A DNA stretch of 64,000 bases from JANNPJ01 sp035474375 (GTDB taxonomy: Bacteria; Actinomycetota; Actinomycetes; Actinomycetales; Kineosporiaceae). Positions 56,668 through 64,000 of this stretch are shown here, piece after piece; positions within the stretch are counted from its first letter, which is position 1; every line of letters begins with the position of its first letter. The stretch spans positions 1 through 64,000 of the forward strand of contig DATINJ010000244.1 in assembly GCA_035474375.1 (NCBI GenBank), given 5' to 3'. Below the pieces are notes generated by a model. The model saw only the letters and a list, made by a program, of their open reading frames with translations. It searched no databases and was not told the origin of the DNA. A program made the position numbers and the translations under genes.

Positions 56668-57581
56668 AACGATCCGCCGCGGTCGGTGCCGAACTCCACC
56701 GCTGCCCGGGTGAGCTGCAGGTAGGCCTGTTCCAGCGAAGCTCGTTGGGGTGCGAGCTCGTACAGCACGAGCCCTTTTTCGGCCGCCAGCTCGCCGATCG
56801 ACTCGGCACTCGCCCCGCGCACTCGCAGCAGGCCCGGCTCGACCGGAGTCACCGTTGCGGCCCGCTCGAGGAGCAGCTCGGCCAGATCCGTGGCCTGCGG
56901 AGAACGAACCAGGACCTGGTTCACGCCGACCCGCGCGATCAGGTCCTGTACCGGGGTGTCCGCGAGCAACCGGCCACGGCCGATGATCAGGAGATGATCG
57001 GCGGTCACGGCCATCTCGCTCATCAGGTGGCTGGAGATCAGCACGGTGCGGCCCTCGGCGGCCAGTGTCTTCAGCAGGGTGCGGATCCAGATCACGCCGT
57101 CGGGATCGAGCCCGTTCACCGGCTCGTCCAGGATGATCACCGCCGGGTCGCCGATCAGAGCGGCCGCGATTCCGAGCCGCTGGGCCATTCCCAACGAGAA
57201 GCCACCCGCCCTGCGCCGCGCTACCGATTCCAAACCGGCCAGCGCAAGGACGTCCCACACCCGGGCCGGGGGAATGCCATGCGTCTGAGCCAGCGCAAGC
57301 AGGTGATGAAACGCGGTGCGGCCCTTGTGAAACGACTTGGCCTCCAGCAAGGCGCCAGCCTGTCGCAGCGGAGCGGCATGCCGGGTGTACGGGCGGCCGG
57401 CGATGGTCGCGATCCCCGAGGCGGGACGATCAAGCCCCACAATCATTCGCATGGTCGTGGACTTGCCTGCGCCGTTCGGCCCCAGGAATCCAGTCACCTG
57501 GCCAGGGCGGACCGTGCAGGACAGATTGTCAACGGCGATCTTGTCGCCATATCGCTTGGTGAGTTCGTGGATTTCAATCAT
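56664..57581 (-). CDS. ABC transporter ATP-binding protein
   Basis: 305 residues. Walker A GPNGAGKST (about residues 37-45), Q loop ALLEAKSFHKGRTAFHHLL, signature FSLGMAQRLGIAAALIGDP, Walker B VIILDEPVNGLDPDG, H loop VLISSHLMSEM; a C-terminal accessory domain follows. The pattern is that of bacitracin/antibiotic-resistance-type (DrrA/BcrA-like) exporters. It is divergent from a NarL-type two-component system that starts 168 bases away, the usual layout when the kinase controls the exporter. Confidence 0.95.
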   Translation of the reverse strand: MIEIHELTKRYGDKIAVDNLSCTVRPGQVTGFLGPNGAGKSTTMRMIVGLDRPASGIATIAGRPYTRHAAPLRQAGALLEAKSFHKGRTAFHHLLALAQTHGIPPARVWDVLALAGLESVARRRAGGFSLGMAQRLGIAAALIGDPAVIILDEPVNGLDPDGVIWIRTLLKTLAAEGRTVLISSHLMSEMAVTADHLLIIGRGRLLADTPVQDLIARVGVNQVLVRSPQATDLAELLLERAATVTPVEPGLLRVRGASAESIGELAAEKGLVLYELAPQRASLEQAYLQLTRAAVEFGTDRGGSL

Positions 57582-57748
57582 GGTCTCTACTGAATCCCGC
57601 CCCCGGTCAGGGACGACAGTGCCGGTCGCGGGGTACCGACCGGACGAAAGATGTTCAGTGATGACGCGGAAACGACTTTGGACTACGGGCGCACTACTTT
57701 CGTAGGGACTTCAGGCCGACAACGGCGCCGCCCGCGTACCGTGGTGGG

Positions 57749-58999
57749 GTGGACACGGCGATCAGACGCGCGGCGGTGGAGGACGTCTGTGTCACGGCGG
57801 CCGCGGTCTTCATCTCCGTGCTGGTGATGCGGGTTCCCACGCCGATCCTCGAACCGCTCGGTGGCGCGACGATCACGGCCCAGGTCGCGCTGGCGGGATG
57901 CTTGCTGTGGCGACGACGAGCGCCGCTCACCGTCCTGTGGATTGCCACCCTCGCGGCCGCGTCCATCACGCTTGCGGAGACGGTGTCGCCGGGCAGCCTC
58001 GTGCCGGCCGGCCTCGGGCCAACCAGACTGCCGTGGATCCCGCCCGCGGCACCGTTCGCGGTGTACAGCGCGATGGTCTACGGCCGGGACCGGCGCACCG
58101 CCTGGGTGGCCGCGCTGGTCCTGACGGTTCTCGGCTGGCATTTCTGGGATGCTCCGGCGGACGCCCGGTGGCCCGTTCAGAGCGTGCTGTTCATCGGTGG
58201 CCCTGCGCTGCTGGGGTTGTACGTCGCCGCCCGCCAGCGCCTGTTGGGCTCGCTCGTCGACCGGGCCGAGCGGGCCGAACGGGAGCAATACCTGCTGGCG
58301 GAGCGAGTTCTCGCGGAGGAACGCTCACGGGTGGCGGCGGAGATGCACGACGTCGTCACGCATCGGGTCAGCCTGATGGTGTTGCAGGCTGGGGCGCTGC
58401 GGGTCAGTAGCGCGAACGAGGAGGTCCGGTTGGCCGCCGAGGAACTGCGAATGACCGGGTGCCGGGCGCTGGAAGAGTTGCGCGATCTCATCGGACTGTT
58501 GCACGGAACCGCCGTCGGCGTCGTCGACGACCTCTCGCCGGAAGCGCTCGGCGCCCCGACCGCTGTGCCAAACCTGGCCGCATTGGTGGACGAATCACGG
58601 TCGGTGGGAGTTCGGGTCGAACTGCTCGAGGAGGGCAGCCCGGCTGTGTTGGCGCCGATCATCGCGCGCACCGCGCACCGCGTCGTCCAGGAAGCCCTGA
58701 CGAACGTGCGCAAGCACGCTCCCGGGGCGAGCGCGCAGGTACACGTCCGCTACCTGCCGACTGGAGTGCGGCTCAGCGTCCGGAACACGGCGCCCACCCG
58801 GCCAGTCGATTCCGCGCTGTCCACCGCAGGCTCCGGCTCCGGGCTGACCGGCCTGCGACAGCGGATCGAACTGATCAACGGCTCCTTGCAGGCAGGGCCT
58901 GCGCGCGACCCGGCGCACGTCGGCGGGTTCCACGTCGAGGCGTGCCTACCCGCCGACATTGCGGTCGCTGAGACGGCGGGGTCTTCCCGTGAATCGTGA
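57749..58999 (+). CDS. NarL-type sensor histidine kinase (HisKA_3)
   Basis: 416 residues from the GTG at 57749. Four or so membrane helices in the first 150 residues, then a HisKA_3 dimerisation domain with the phosphorylated His in VAAEMHDVVTHRVSLMVLQAGAL and an ATPase domain with TAHRVVQEALTNVRKHAPGASAQVHVRY and AGSGSGLTGLRQRIELINGSLQAGPA. Typical of kinases that regulate nearby ABC exporters in actinobacteria. It overlaps its response regulator by 11 bases. Confidence 0.93.
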   Translation: MDTAIRRAAVEDVCVTAAAVFISVLVMRVPTPILEPLGGATITAQVALAGCLLWRRRAPLTVLWIATLAAASITLAETVSPGSLVPAGLGPTRLPWIPPAAPFAVYSAMVYGRDRRTAWVAALVLTVLGWHFWDAPADARWPVQSVLFIGGPALLGLYVAARQRLLGSLVDRAERAEREQYLLAERVLAEERSRVAAEMHDVVTHRVSLMVLQAGALRVSSANEEVRLAAEELRMTGCRALEELRDLIGLLHGTAVGVVDDLSPEALGAPTAVPNLAALVDESRSVGVRVELLEEGSPAVLAPIIARTAHRVVQEALTNVRKHAPGASAQVHVRYLPTGVRLSVRNTAPTRPVDSALSTAGSGSGLTGLRQRIELINGSLQAGPARDPAHVGGFHVEACLPADIAVAETAGSSRES

Positions 59000-59708
59000 G
59001 CTGACCCGGGTTCTGGTGGTCGATGACGAGCCGATGGTTTGTGCGCACCTGGTGACGATCCTTGGCTCGGCCGCCGATATCGACGTCGTTGACCAGGCCT
59101 ATGACGGGGCCGCCGCGGTGGACTCGGTCCTACGACACCGACCCGACGTCGTCCTGATGGATCTTCGGATGCCCGGCGTGGACGGCTTGACCGCTATCGA
59201 ACGGATCGCCGCGTTCCGCAACCCCCCGGTGATCGTGGCGCTCACCACCTTCGACGCCGACCACTATGTCTTTCGCGCGCTGACTGCCGGCGCCGCCGGC
59301 TTCCTGCTCAAGTCCACTCCACCGGAAGATCTGATCGATCTGGTCCGAGTCGCCGCCGAAGGGCACACCGTCCTCTCCCCCGCTGCCACCCGACGGCTTT
59401 TGGTCACCGCCAGGGAGCAACAACGATCTCGGGACGACGGCCTCGCCCGGCTGAGCGAACTCACCGAGCGCGAGATTCAGGTCCTGATCGGCATCGGTGA
59501 AGGGCTGTCCAACGCGCAGATCGGGGCGCGTCTCTACCTCACCGAGGCGACCGTCAAGGGCTATGTCTCCCGGCTGCTCACCAAACTGGAATGCGCCAAC
59601 CGCACCCAGGCCGGCCTGCTCGCGCACCAGGCCGGCCTCCTCCCCGCTCAACCCAGCGCTCAATCCCCGCCGGGTGTCCGCACCGGGCCCAGCTCGGACA
59701 GCTGGTAG
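58989..59708 (+). CDS. NarL/LuxR-family response regulator
   Basis: 239 residues from the GTG at 58989, overlapping the kinase end by 11 bases. Receiver domain VLVVDDEPMVCAHLVTIL, phospho-acceptor region VVLMDLRMPGVDGL, KSTPPEDL; C-terminal LuxR helix-turn-helix LSELTEREIQVLIGIGEGLSNAQIGARLYLTEATVKGYVSRLLTKLECANRTQ. With the kinase it probably controls the divergent ABC exporter. The 3' end overlaps the 3' end of the converging oxygenase gene by 49 bases. Confidence 0.94.
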   Translation: MNRELTRVLVVDDEPMVCAHLVTILGSAADIDVVDQAYDGAAAVDSVLRHRPDVVLMDLRMPGVDGLTAIERIAAFRNPPVIVALTTFDADHYVFRALTAGAAGFLLKSTPPEDLIDLVRVAAEGHTVLSPAATRRLLVTAREQQRSRDDGLARLSELTEREIQVLIGIGEGLSNAQIGARLYLTEATVKGYVSRLLTKLECANRTQAGLLAHQAGLLPAQPSAQSPPGVRTGPSSDSW

Positions 59709-60535
59709 CCGTCTGGATAGGTATCGCTCGCCATGCCGGGGGTGAACCACGAACCGTCGTCCGGTGGTTGCCGTCGAACCACCGCCCGGCGCCCCGCCAG
59801 AGCCCCCCGCACCACCGCCTGGGTCGTGCGCCGTGGCGCCGGCAGACCGAGCGCAGCGCAGAGCCGGGGATCGAGGAACTCGCCGGCGACTTCCGCCGTC
59901 CGTTTCCGCAACGGTCCGGGTAGCCGCGAGGCGAGAAACGGCAAGGTGCGGCCGGTCAGCCGAGCACCCTGCGGGCTGTACCTGACCTCCCGAGCCTCGT
60001 ACTCGTCGAGGAAGTCGGCCATCGCAGCATACGAGCCGGGGATCGAACGGATGCCCATCCGCCGGCCGAGTTCGGTGTAGAACCGATGGGTGGCGTCCAG
60101 CTCCAGAGCGGAGACCGGTCGCCAGCCGAACCGTTCCGCGAACCGGGTGGGCACCACCGCGAAGGTGGTGAGGATGTACCGGTAGTCGTCCTGCTCGATG
60201 TCCCACCGGTGGTGCATCCGGTTCAACCGACGGATCACCTCCCGGGAGCGGGGATGGTCCAACCCCTGCTCGAACAGCTCGTACATCATCAGGCCGGTGT
60301 CCCGGGCCCGCTTCATCGTCTGGTTCTCGATCTCGCCGGTCTCCGCCAGCAGAACGGCCATTCTGGGAACGGCGAAAGACCGGTAGAACGCCAGGTTCCA
60401 GCCGAACCGGAACTCCCACGGCAGCTCCACCATCGACGTCAGCCGGTAGATCGCCTCGAACTCCTGCTCGACGTCCATCGTCTCGATCTGCCGCAACCGC
60501 TCGTACCGCTGCGGATGCGCCCGGAACCGCTTCAT
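59660..60535 (-). CDS. DUF2236 (MpaB/Lcp-like) oxygenase family protein
   Basis: 291 residues from the ATG at 60535, with GAGGGG just upstream; a longer open frame to 60634 has no ribosome site. Helical protein with conserved-looking segments FEAIYRLTSMVELPWEFRFGWNLAFYRSFAVPRMAVLLAETGEIENQTMKRARDTGLMMYELFEQGLDHPRSREVIRRLNRMHHRWDIEQDDYRYILTTFAVVPTRFAERFGWRPVS. The HHRW segment with ILTTF matches the ER-bound oxygenase MpaB/DUF2236 family, haem-containing relatives of latex-clearing protein. Substrate unknown. Confidence 0.82.
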   Translation of the reverse strand: MKRFRAHPQRYERLRQIETMDVEQEFEAIYRLTSMVELPWEFRFGWNLAFYRSFAVPRMAVLLAETGEIENQTMKRARDTGLMMYELFEQGLDHPRSREVIRRLNRMHHRWDIEQDDYRYILTTFAVVPTRFAERFGWRPVSALELDATHRFYTELGRRMGIRSIPGSYAAMADFLDEYEAREVRYSPQGARLTGRTLPFLASRLPGPLRKRTAEVAGEFLDPRLCAALGLPAPRRTTQAVVRGALAGRRAVVRRQPPDDGSWFTPGMASDTYPDGYQLSELGPVRTPGGD

Positions 60536-60632
60536 CGTCCCCTCACGTGACTGTCTCGCCTGGTCGTCGTCCAGCGAGCACTTTGTCATGATCTGCGATC
60601 TCCCCGCGTCGCCCCGCTGCCCGACGAGCGCC

Positions 60633-60753
60633 AAGATCGCCCTGCCCGACCGGCATCAAGATCGCCAGGTGTGCCCGACCAGCACCAAGATCGCCAGGTG
60701 TGCCCGCTTTGAGGCCGACAATGGGCCCATTAGCGGGCACAGTTGGCGATCAC
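60633..60753. repeat. Dispersed intergenic inverted repeat, copy C, with three left arms
   Basis: Left-arm copies at 60633-60648 (truncated), 60658-60677 and 60687-60706; the last two are identical 20-mers AAGATCGCCAGGTGTGCCCG. The right arm at 60734-60753, reverse complemented, matches in 16 of 20 positions. It fills the middle of the 292-bp gap between the DUF2236 gene and the converging end of the histidine kinase gene; I see no gene in this gap. Confidence 0.7.
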
Positions 60754-60827
60754 CTCCACCCCATCCCGTGATCATGCACGGTTGCCCACCCATGAGCCGT
60801 GATATGCCAGCAGGGCAAGGTGCTGGG

Positions 60828-62069
60828 TTACACCGAGAGCGGGTGGGGTTCGCGGGCCTCGGGGGACGGCGTGGGTTGGGACGTCGGCACGGGAAAGGCC
60901 ACCTCGACGAACAGGCCGCCGGACAGCCGGGACCGTACCGTCAGGGTGGCATCGTGCGCGGCGGCGATCGCGCTCACGATCGAAAGCCCGAGGCCATGAT
61001 GGCCGTCATCGGCGACCCGGTGCAGCCGCTGGAACGGTTCGACCAGGCGCTCAACCTGATCCGGCGCGATCACGGCACCGCTGTTCGCGATGTAGAACAC
61101 CAGCCGGTCGCCCTGGGCCCGAGTTCCGATCTCCACCCAGCCGCCGGGCTTGTTGTGATGCACCGCGTTGTCCAGCAGATTGGCGACCAGTCGTTCGATC
61201 AGCGGCGGGTCGCCGAGGATCGTCGCCGCCGAGATCGCCGGATCGACCTGCAGGCCGAGCCGATCGATCTCCGGGCTCCGGTCCCGGAGCACCCGCTCGA
61301 TCAGCGAACCCAGGTCGAGCGCCTGATACCGATCTCGGCCGTGCTCGCTCTCGGAAAGCGTGATCAACGATTCCAGCAGTCGTCCGCGTTGCTCGCTGAT
61401 CGCCAGCAGCCGCTGGAAGTTCGATCGGAACGATTCCACCGTGGCATCCGGGTCGATCAACGGTTCCTCGAGCAGCGCGTGTTCCACGGTGAGCGGGGTG
61501 CGCAATTCGTGCGCGGCATTCGCGACGAACCGCTTGTGACCCTCGAGCGCCACTTCCAGCCGGGCCAGCAGGCTGTCGATGGTGTCCGCGAGGTCCTTGA
61601 TCTCGTGCCGACGACCCGTGATCCCCAGCCGTTCATGCAGGTTGCGCGCGGAGATCTGGCGAAGCGTCGCGGTCATCATGCGCACCGGGCGGAGCACCCG
61701 ACCGGCGATCAGCCAGCCCAGGGGGATCGCAAACAGGGCCACGATCAGCAGCGCGATCCCGGCCAGAATCAGCAACTGGTACAAGTCCGGCGACGGATCT
61801 TGCGGCTGCGGAATCCGGACCGTAGGCCCTGCCCAGGAGCCGTCAGGCAAGACCGGCACCCCATCCACCTTTGAAACCCGTGGGGCCTCCACATCCGCCC
61901 TGTCTCTGTCCTGGGATCTCCAGATCAGCAGATAGGTGATCACCAGCAAGGCCACGCCCAGCACGATCGTGAGCACGCTGTAGGAAAGGGCCAGTCGCAC
62001 CCGCAACCGCAGCGGAACATCGGCAGCGAGCCCGGCCCGGGACCGCAAGGAGCGCAGGAAAGAGGGCAT
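60828..62069 (-). CDS. HAMP-containing sensor histidine kinase
   Basis: 413 residues from the ATG at 62069 (one base after the response-regulator stop; an upstream start at 62096 would overlap it). Two transmembrane helices (LALSYSVLTIVLGVALLVITYLLIW; LLILAGIALLIVALFAIPLGWLIAG) bracket an extracellular loop of about 60 residues. A HAMP domain (GRVLRPVRMMTATLRQISARNLHERL), HisKA with FVANAAHELRTPLTVEHALLE, and ATPase boxes NLLDNAVHHNKPGG and DGHHGLGLSIVSAIAAAHDA follow. It is cognate to the OmpR regulator encoded upstream. Confidence 0.94.
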   Translation of the reverse strand: MPSFLRSLRSRAGLAADVPLRLRVRLALSYSVLTIVLGVALLVITYLLIWRSQDRDRADVEAPRVSKVDGVPVLPDGSWAGPTVRIPQPQDPSPDLYQLLILAGIALLIVALFAIPLGWLIAGRVLRPVRMMTATLRQISARNLHERLGITGRRHEIKDLADTIDSLLARLEVALEGHKRFVANAAHELRTPLTVEHALLEEPLIDPDATVESFRSNFQRLLAISEQRGRLLESLITLSESEHGRDRYQALDLGSLIERVLRDRSPEIDRLGLQVDPAISAATILGDPPLIERLVANLLDNAVHHNKPGGWVEIGTRAQGDRLVFYIANSGAVIAPDQVERLVEPFQRLHRVADDGHHGLGLSIVSAIAAAHDATLTVRSRLSGGLFVEVAFPVPTSQPTPSPEAREPHPLSV

Positions 62070-62070
62070 C

Positions 62071-62724
62071 TCAAATCCGATATCCGCCGCGGGCAATGGT
62101 TTCGATCAGCGGCGGATCACCGAGCTTCATCCGCAGTCGGTTGATCGTCGCCTTCACCGTGGTGGTGAACGGGTCGATCGCCTCGTCCCAGACCCGTTCC
62201 AGCAATTCCTCGGCCGACACCAGCCGATTCCGCCCGGCGAGCAGGTACTCCAGCACGGCGAACTCTTTGGGGCTCAGTGCCAGCCGCACCCCGGCGCGGG
62301 TGACGATCCGCAGCGACGGATCGAGCCGCAGGTCGCCGTGCACCAGGACCGGCGGGACCGCCGGCTGGGAGCGCCGGCCGAGCGCCCGGATCCTGGCGAC
62401 CAGCTCGGCAAAGGCGAAGGGCTTCGGCAGGTAGTCGTCGGCTCCCAGGCTGAATCCGTCCACCCGGTCGGCAATCGTGCTCGATGCGGTGAGCATCAAC
62501 ACCCGGGAGGACGACGCCCGCGCCACCATCGACCGGCAGACCTCGTCCCCGTGGACGCCGGGAAGGTCCCGATCCAGGACGACGACGTCGTAATCGACCA
62601 CCGCACCGCGTTCCAGCGCGTCTGCGCCGTCGTAGACGACGTCGACTGCCATCCCCTCCCGGCGCAACACCCGCGCCACCGTGTCGGCGAGTTCGGCGTG
62701 ATCCTCAACCACCAGCACCCTCAT
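62071..62724 (-). CDS. OmpR-family response regulator
   Basis: 217 residues from the ATG at 62724, with GAGGGG six bases upstream. Receiver domain MRVLVVEDHAELADTVARVLRREG, phospho-acceptor VVVLDRDLPGVHGDEV, KPFAFAELVARI; C-terminal winged helix LSPKEFAVLEYLLAGRNRLVSAEELLERVWDEAIDPFTTTVKATINRLRMKLGDPPLIETIARGGYRI. First gene of a two-gene operon with the kinase. It is divergent from an ABC exporter 181 bases away, its probable target. Confidence 0.95.
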   Translation of the reverse strand: MRVLVVEDHAELADTVARVLRREGMAVDVVYDGADALERGAVVDYDVVVLDRDLPGVHGDEVCRSMVARASSSRVLMLTASSTIADRVDGFSLGADDYLPKPFAFAELVARIRALGRRSQPAVPPVLVHGDLRLDPSLRIVTRAGVRLALSPKEFAVLEYLLAGRNRLVSAEELLERVWDEAIDPFTTTVKATINRLRMKLGDPPLIETIARGGYRI

Positions 62725-62905
62725 TGCGCACCCCTCAGGCGGGCCCCACCGCTCGCTTGTCGGTATCAGGTTCTCCATCGAGGTTATCCCGCACCCGTCA
62801 CAGCGCGGTCACAACAGCACTGACCGCGTTGTGACCGCCTGCCCTCTAGAACTGCCTCATCAAGGCTCTGTTCGGAGCAGATTCGACCACCTGAGATGAG
62901 GAACC

Positions 62906-63808
62906 GTGACCCCGATACTGGAAACCGAAGGCCTCAGTAAGCGTTACGGCCGCAAGCCGGCCCTGAGCGACTGCACTTTGACGCTCCCGCCCGGTCGGAT
63001 CGTCGGCCTGGTCGGACCCAACGGCGCCGGAAAATCGACCCTGCTCGGGCTGGCCTGCGGGTTGATCCGACCCACCGCCGGCTCGATCACAGTGCTCGGC
63101 GAGCGCCCGGCCGCGAATGCGACCCAGCTCGCCCGGGTCGGGTTCGTCGCTCAGGACACCCCGGTGTATTCCGGACTGTCGGTCGCCGACCACTTGCGGC
63201 TCGGGGCCCGGTTGAACCGGAGCTGGGACCAGCAGCTCGCGGAACAGCGGATCAAGCAACTCGGCCTGGACCCCGCCCAGCGGGCCGGCCGGCTCTCCGG
63301 TGGCCAGCGCGCCCAGCTCGCGCTGACCATTGCCGCCGCCAAGCGACCCGAGCTGCTGATCTTCGATGAGCCGGTCGCTTCCCTGGACCCGCTGGCTCGA
63401 CGCGCGTTCCTGCGGAACCTGCTGGAGTTCGTCGCCGAGCTCGACGTCAGCGTGGTGCTCTCCTCGCATGTCCTGAGCGACCTGGAGCAGGTCTGCGACT
63501 ACCTGGTCGTGCTGGTCGCCTCCCGGGTTCAGCTCGCCGGGGACGTGCAGGACCTGCTGGCCGAGCACTACCTGCTGTCCGGATCGCGCGCCGATCTGGC
63601 CGGCCTTCCCGCGACGATCGAAGTGATCCAGGTCGAGCACACCCCGCTCCGCAGCACTGCGGTCGTGCGCTGCACCACACCGATACCGCGCGCGATCCTG
63701 GACGCGGAACCCGTCAGCCTCGAGCAGATGACCATGGCCTACCTCACCCGTGCCGTCGAGATGTCCGAACCCAGCTTCTCGACCAAGGCTTTGGAGGTAC
63801 AGCGATGA
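62906..63808 (+). CDS. ABC exporter ATP-binding protein
   Basis: 300 residues from the GTG at 62906 (GAGGA nearby). Walker A VGPNGAGKST, signature LSGGQRAQLALTIAAAKRPELLIFDEPVASLDPLARR (Walker B included), H loop VVLSSHVLSDLEQVCDYLVVL; the C-terminal accessory domain ends with SLEQMTMAYLTRA. Overlaps the permease start (ATGA). Confidence 0.94.
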   Translation: MTPILETEGLSKRYGRKPALSDCTLTLPPGRIVGLVGPNGAGKSTLLGLACGLIRPTAGSITVLGERPAANATQLARVGFVAQDTPVYSGLSVADHLRLGARLNRSWDQQLAEQRIKQLGLDPAQRAGRLSGGQRAQLALTIAAAKRPELLIFDEPVASLDPLARRAFLRNLLEFVAELDVSVVLSSHVLSDLEQVCDYLVVLVASRVQLAGDVQDLLAEHYLLSGSRADLAGLPATIEVIQVEHTPLRSTAVVRCTTPIPRAILDAEPVSLEQMTMAYLTRAVEMSEPSFSTKALEVQR

Positions 63809-64000
63809 TCTGGCTGGCCTGGCGGCAATTCCGCATCCAGCTGCTGGTCACCCTGGCCGCAATTGCCGCGCTGGCGATCTATCTAGTCTTCTTTGGCCGG
63901 GGGGTCCACCATTTCTATGACACCCAGATCGCGGGGTGCACCGGTGAAACCTGCGCCAATGCCCAGGAAGTCTTCAATGACAAGTACTTTAACGAGAGCA
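63805..64000 (+). CDS. ABC exporter permease, 3' end cut by window edge
   Basis: The first 65 residues are visible from the ATG at 63805, with GGAGG ten bases upstream. Begins MIWLAWRQFRIQLLVTLAAIAALAIYLVFF: an N-terminal W-rich motif and first transmembrane helix typical of actinobacterial ABC exporter permeases in such operons, followed by an extracellular-looking loop with paired cysteines (AGCTGETCANAQ). The partner of the ATPase just upstream; the rest is beyond the window. Confidence 0.85.
   Translation, partial: MIWLAWRQFRIQLLVTLAAIAALAIYLVFFGRGVHHFYDTQIAGCTGETCANAQEVFNDKYFNES

Overview
The window is high-GC DNA with dense, overlapping ATGA/GTGA gene junctions and many GTG starts. It carries an S-adenosyl methyltransferase of the DUF574 kind, a WYL regulator, luciferase-like (LLM) oxidoreductases, an AccA/AccD-type acyl-CoA carboxylase and NarL/OmpR two-component systems. 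Together these point to the chromosome of a soil-type actinobacterium (Actinomycetia). I cannot fix the genus. I saw no rRNA, tRNA, CRISPR array, transposase or integrase.

Layout. 1-5126: a tightly coupled acyl-CoA (leucine/isovalerate-type) catabolic operon consisting of a carboxyltransferase (cut by the window edge), biotin carboxylase/BCCP, acyl-CoA dehydrogenase, enoyl-CoA hydratase and a TetR regulator. 5358-23119: a contractile injection system (eCIS-type, phage-tail-like) locus in two convergent arms. The plus arm holds a DUF4255 cap-like protein followed by three paralogous single-span membrane proteins. The minus arm holds, in transcription order, a lipoprotein, PAAR-like tip, sheath, tube, tail-assembly protein, DUF6760, second tube, small protein, LysM protein, VgrG-like spike, gp25, baseplate J and a gpI-like baseplate protein. 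A WYL regulator and an alpha/beta hydrolase lie between the arms. 23387-28831: accessory genes, including a secreted NPP1/Nep1-like protein with an intact GHRHDWE motif, a secreted TIM-barrel protein, a TolB-like propeller and an LLM oxidoreductase. 29015-32367: a pair of dynamin-like GTPases. 32464-36070: LLM oxidoreductase, phosphotriesterase-like hydrolase and acyl-CoA synthetase. 37127-41975: a LysR gene divergent from a hydroxyquinol/resorcinol-type pathway (maleylacetate reductase, intradiol dioxygenase, FAD monooxygenase). 41987-49406: exported proteins, a DUF2064-methyltransferase fusion preceded by the remnant of a GT2 gene, an ORF joining a GT87 membrane glycosyltransferase in frame to an OmpR response regulator, its histidine kinase, and a GNAT. 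49413-52193: TetR divergent from thiolase and SDR. 52842-55777: TAXI-TRAP transporter. 55879-64000: two ABC exporter modules, each next to a two-component system.

The most interesting system is the injection machine. Its gpI-like baseplate protein ends in a zinc ribbon and a C-terminal membrane anchor. The opposite arm encodes three proteins with an N-terminal Ig-like part, one transmembrane helix and a carboxypeptidase-regulatory/CnaB-like part predicted outside. No tape measure, tail fibre or AAA+ ATPase is visible. This suggests a particle docked at the inner face of the producer's own membrane rather than one released freely, but that is inference. Other signals include a family of dispersed 20-bp inverted repeats in three intergenic regions and a duplicated 23-bp dyad upstream of both halves of the GT87-response regulator fusion.
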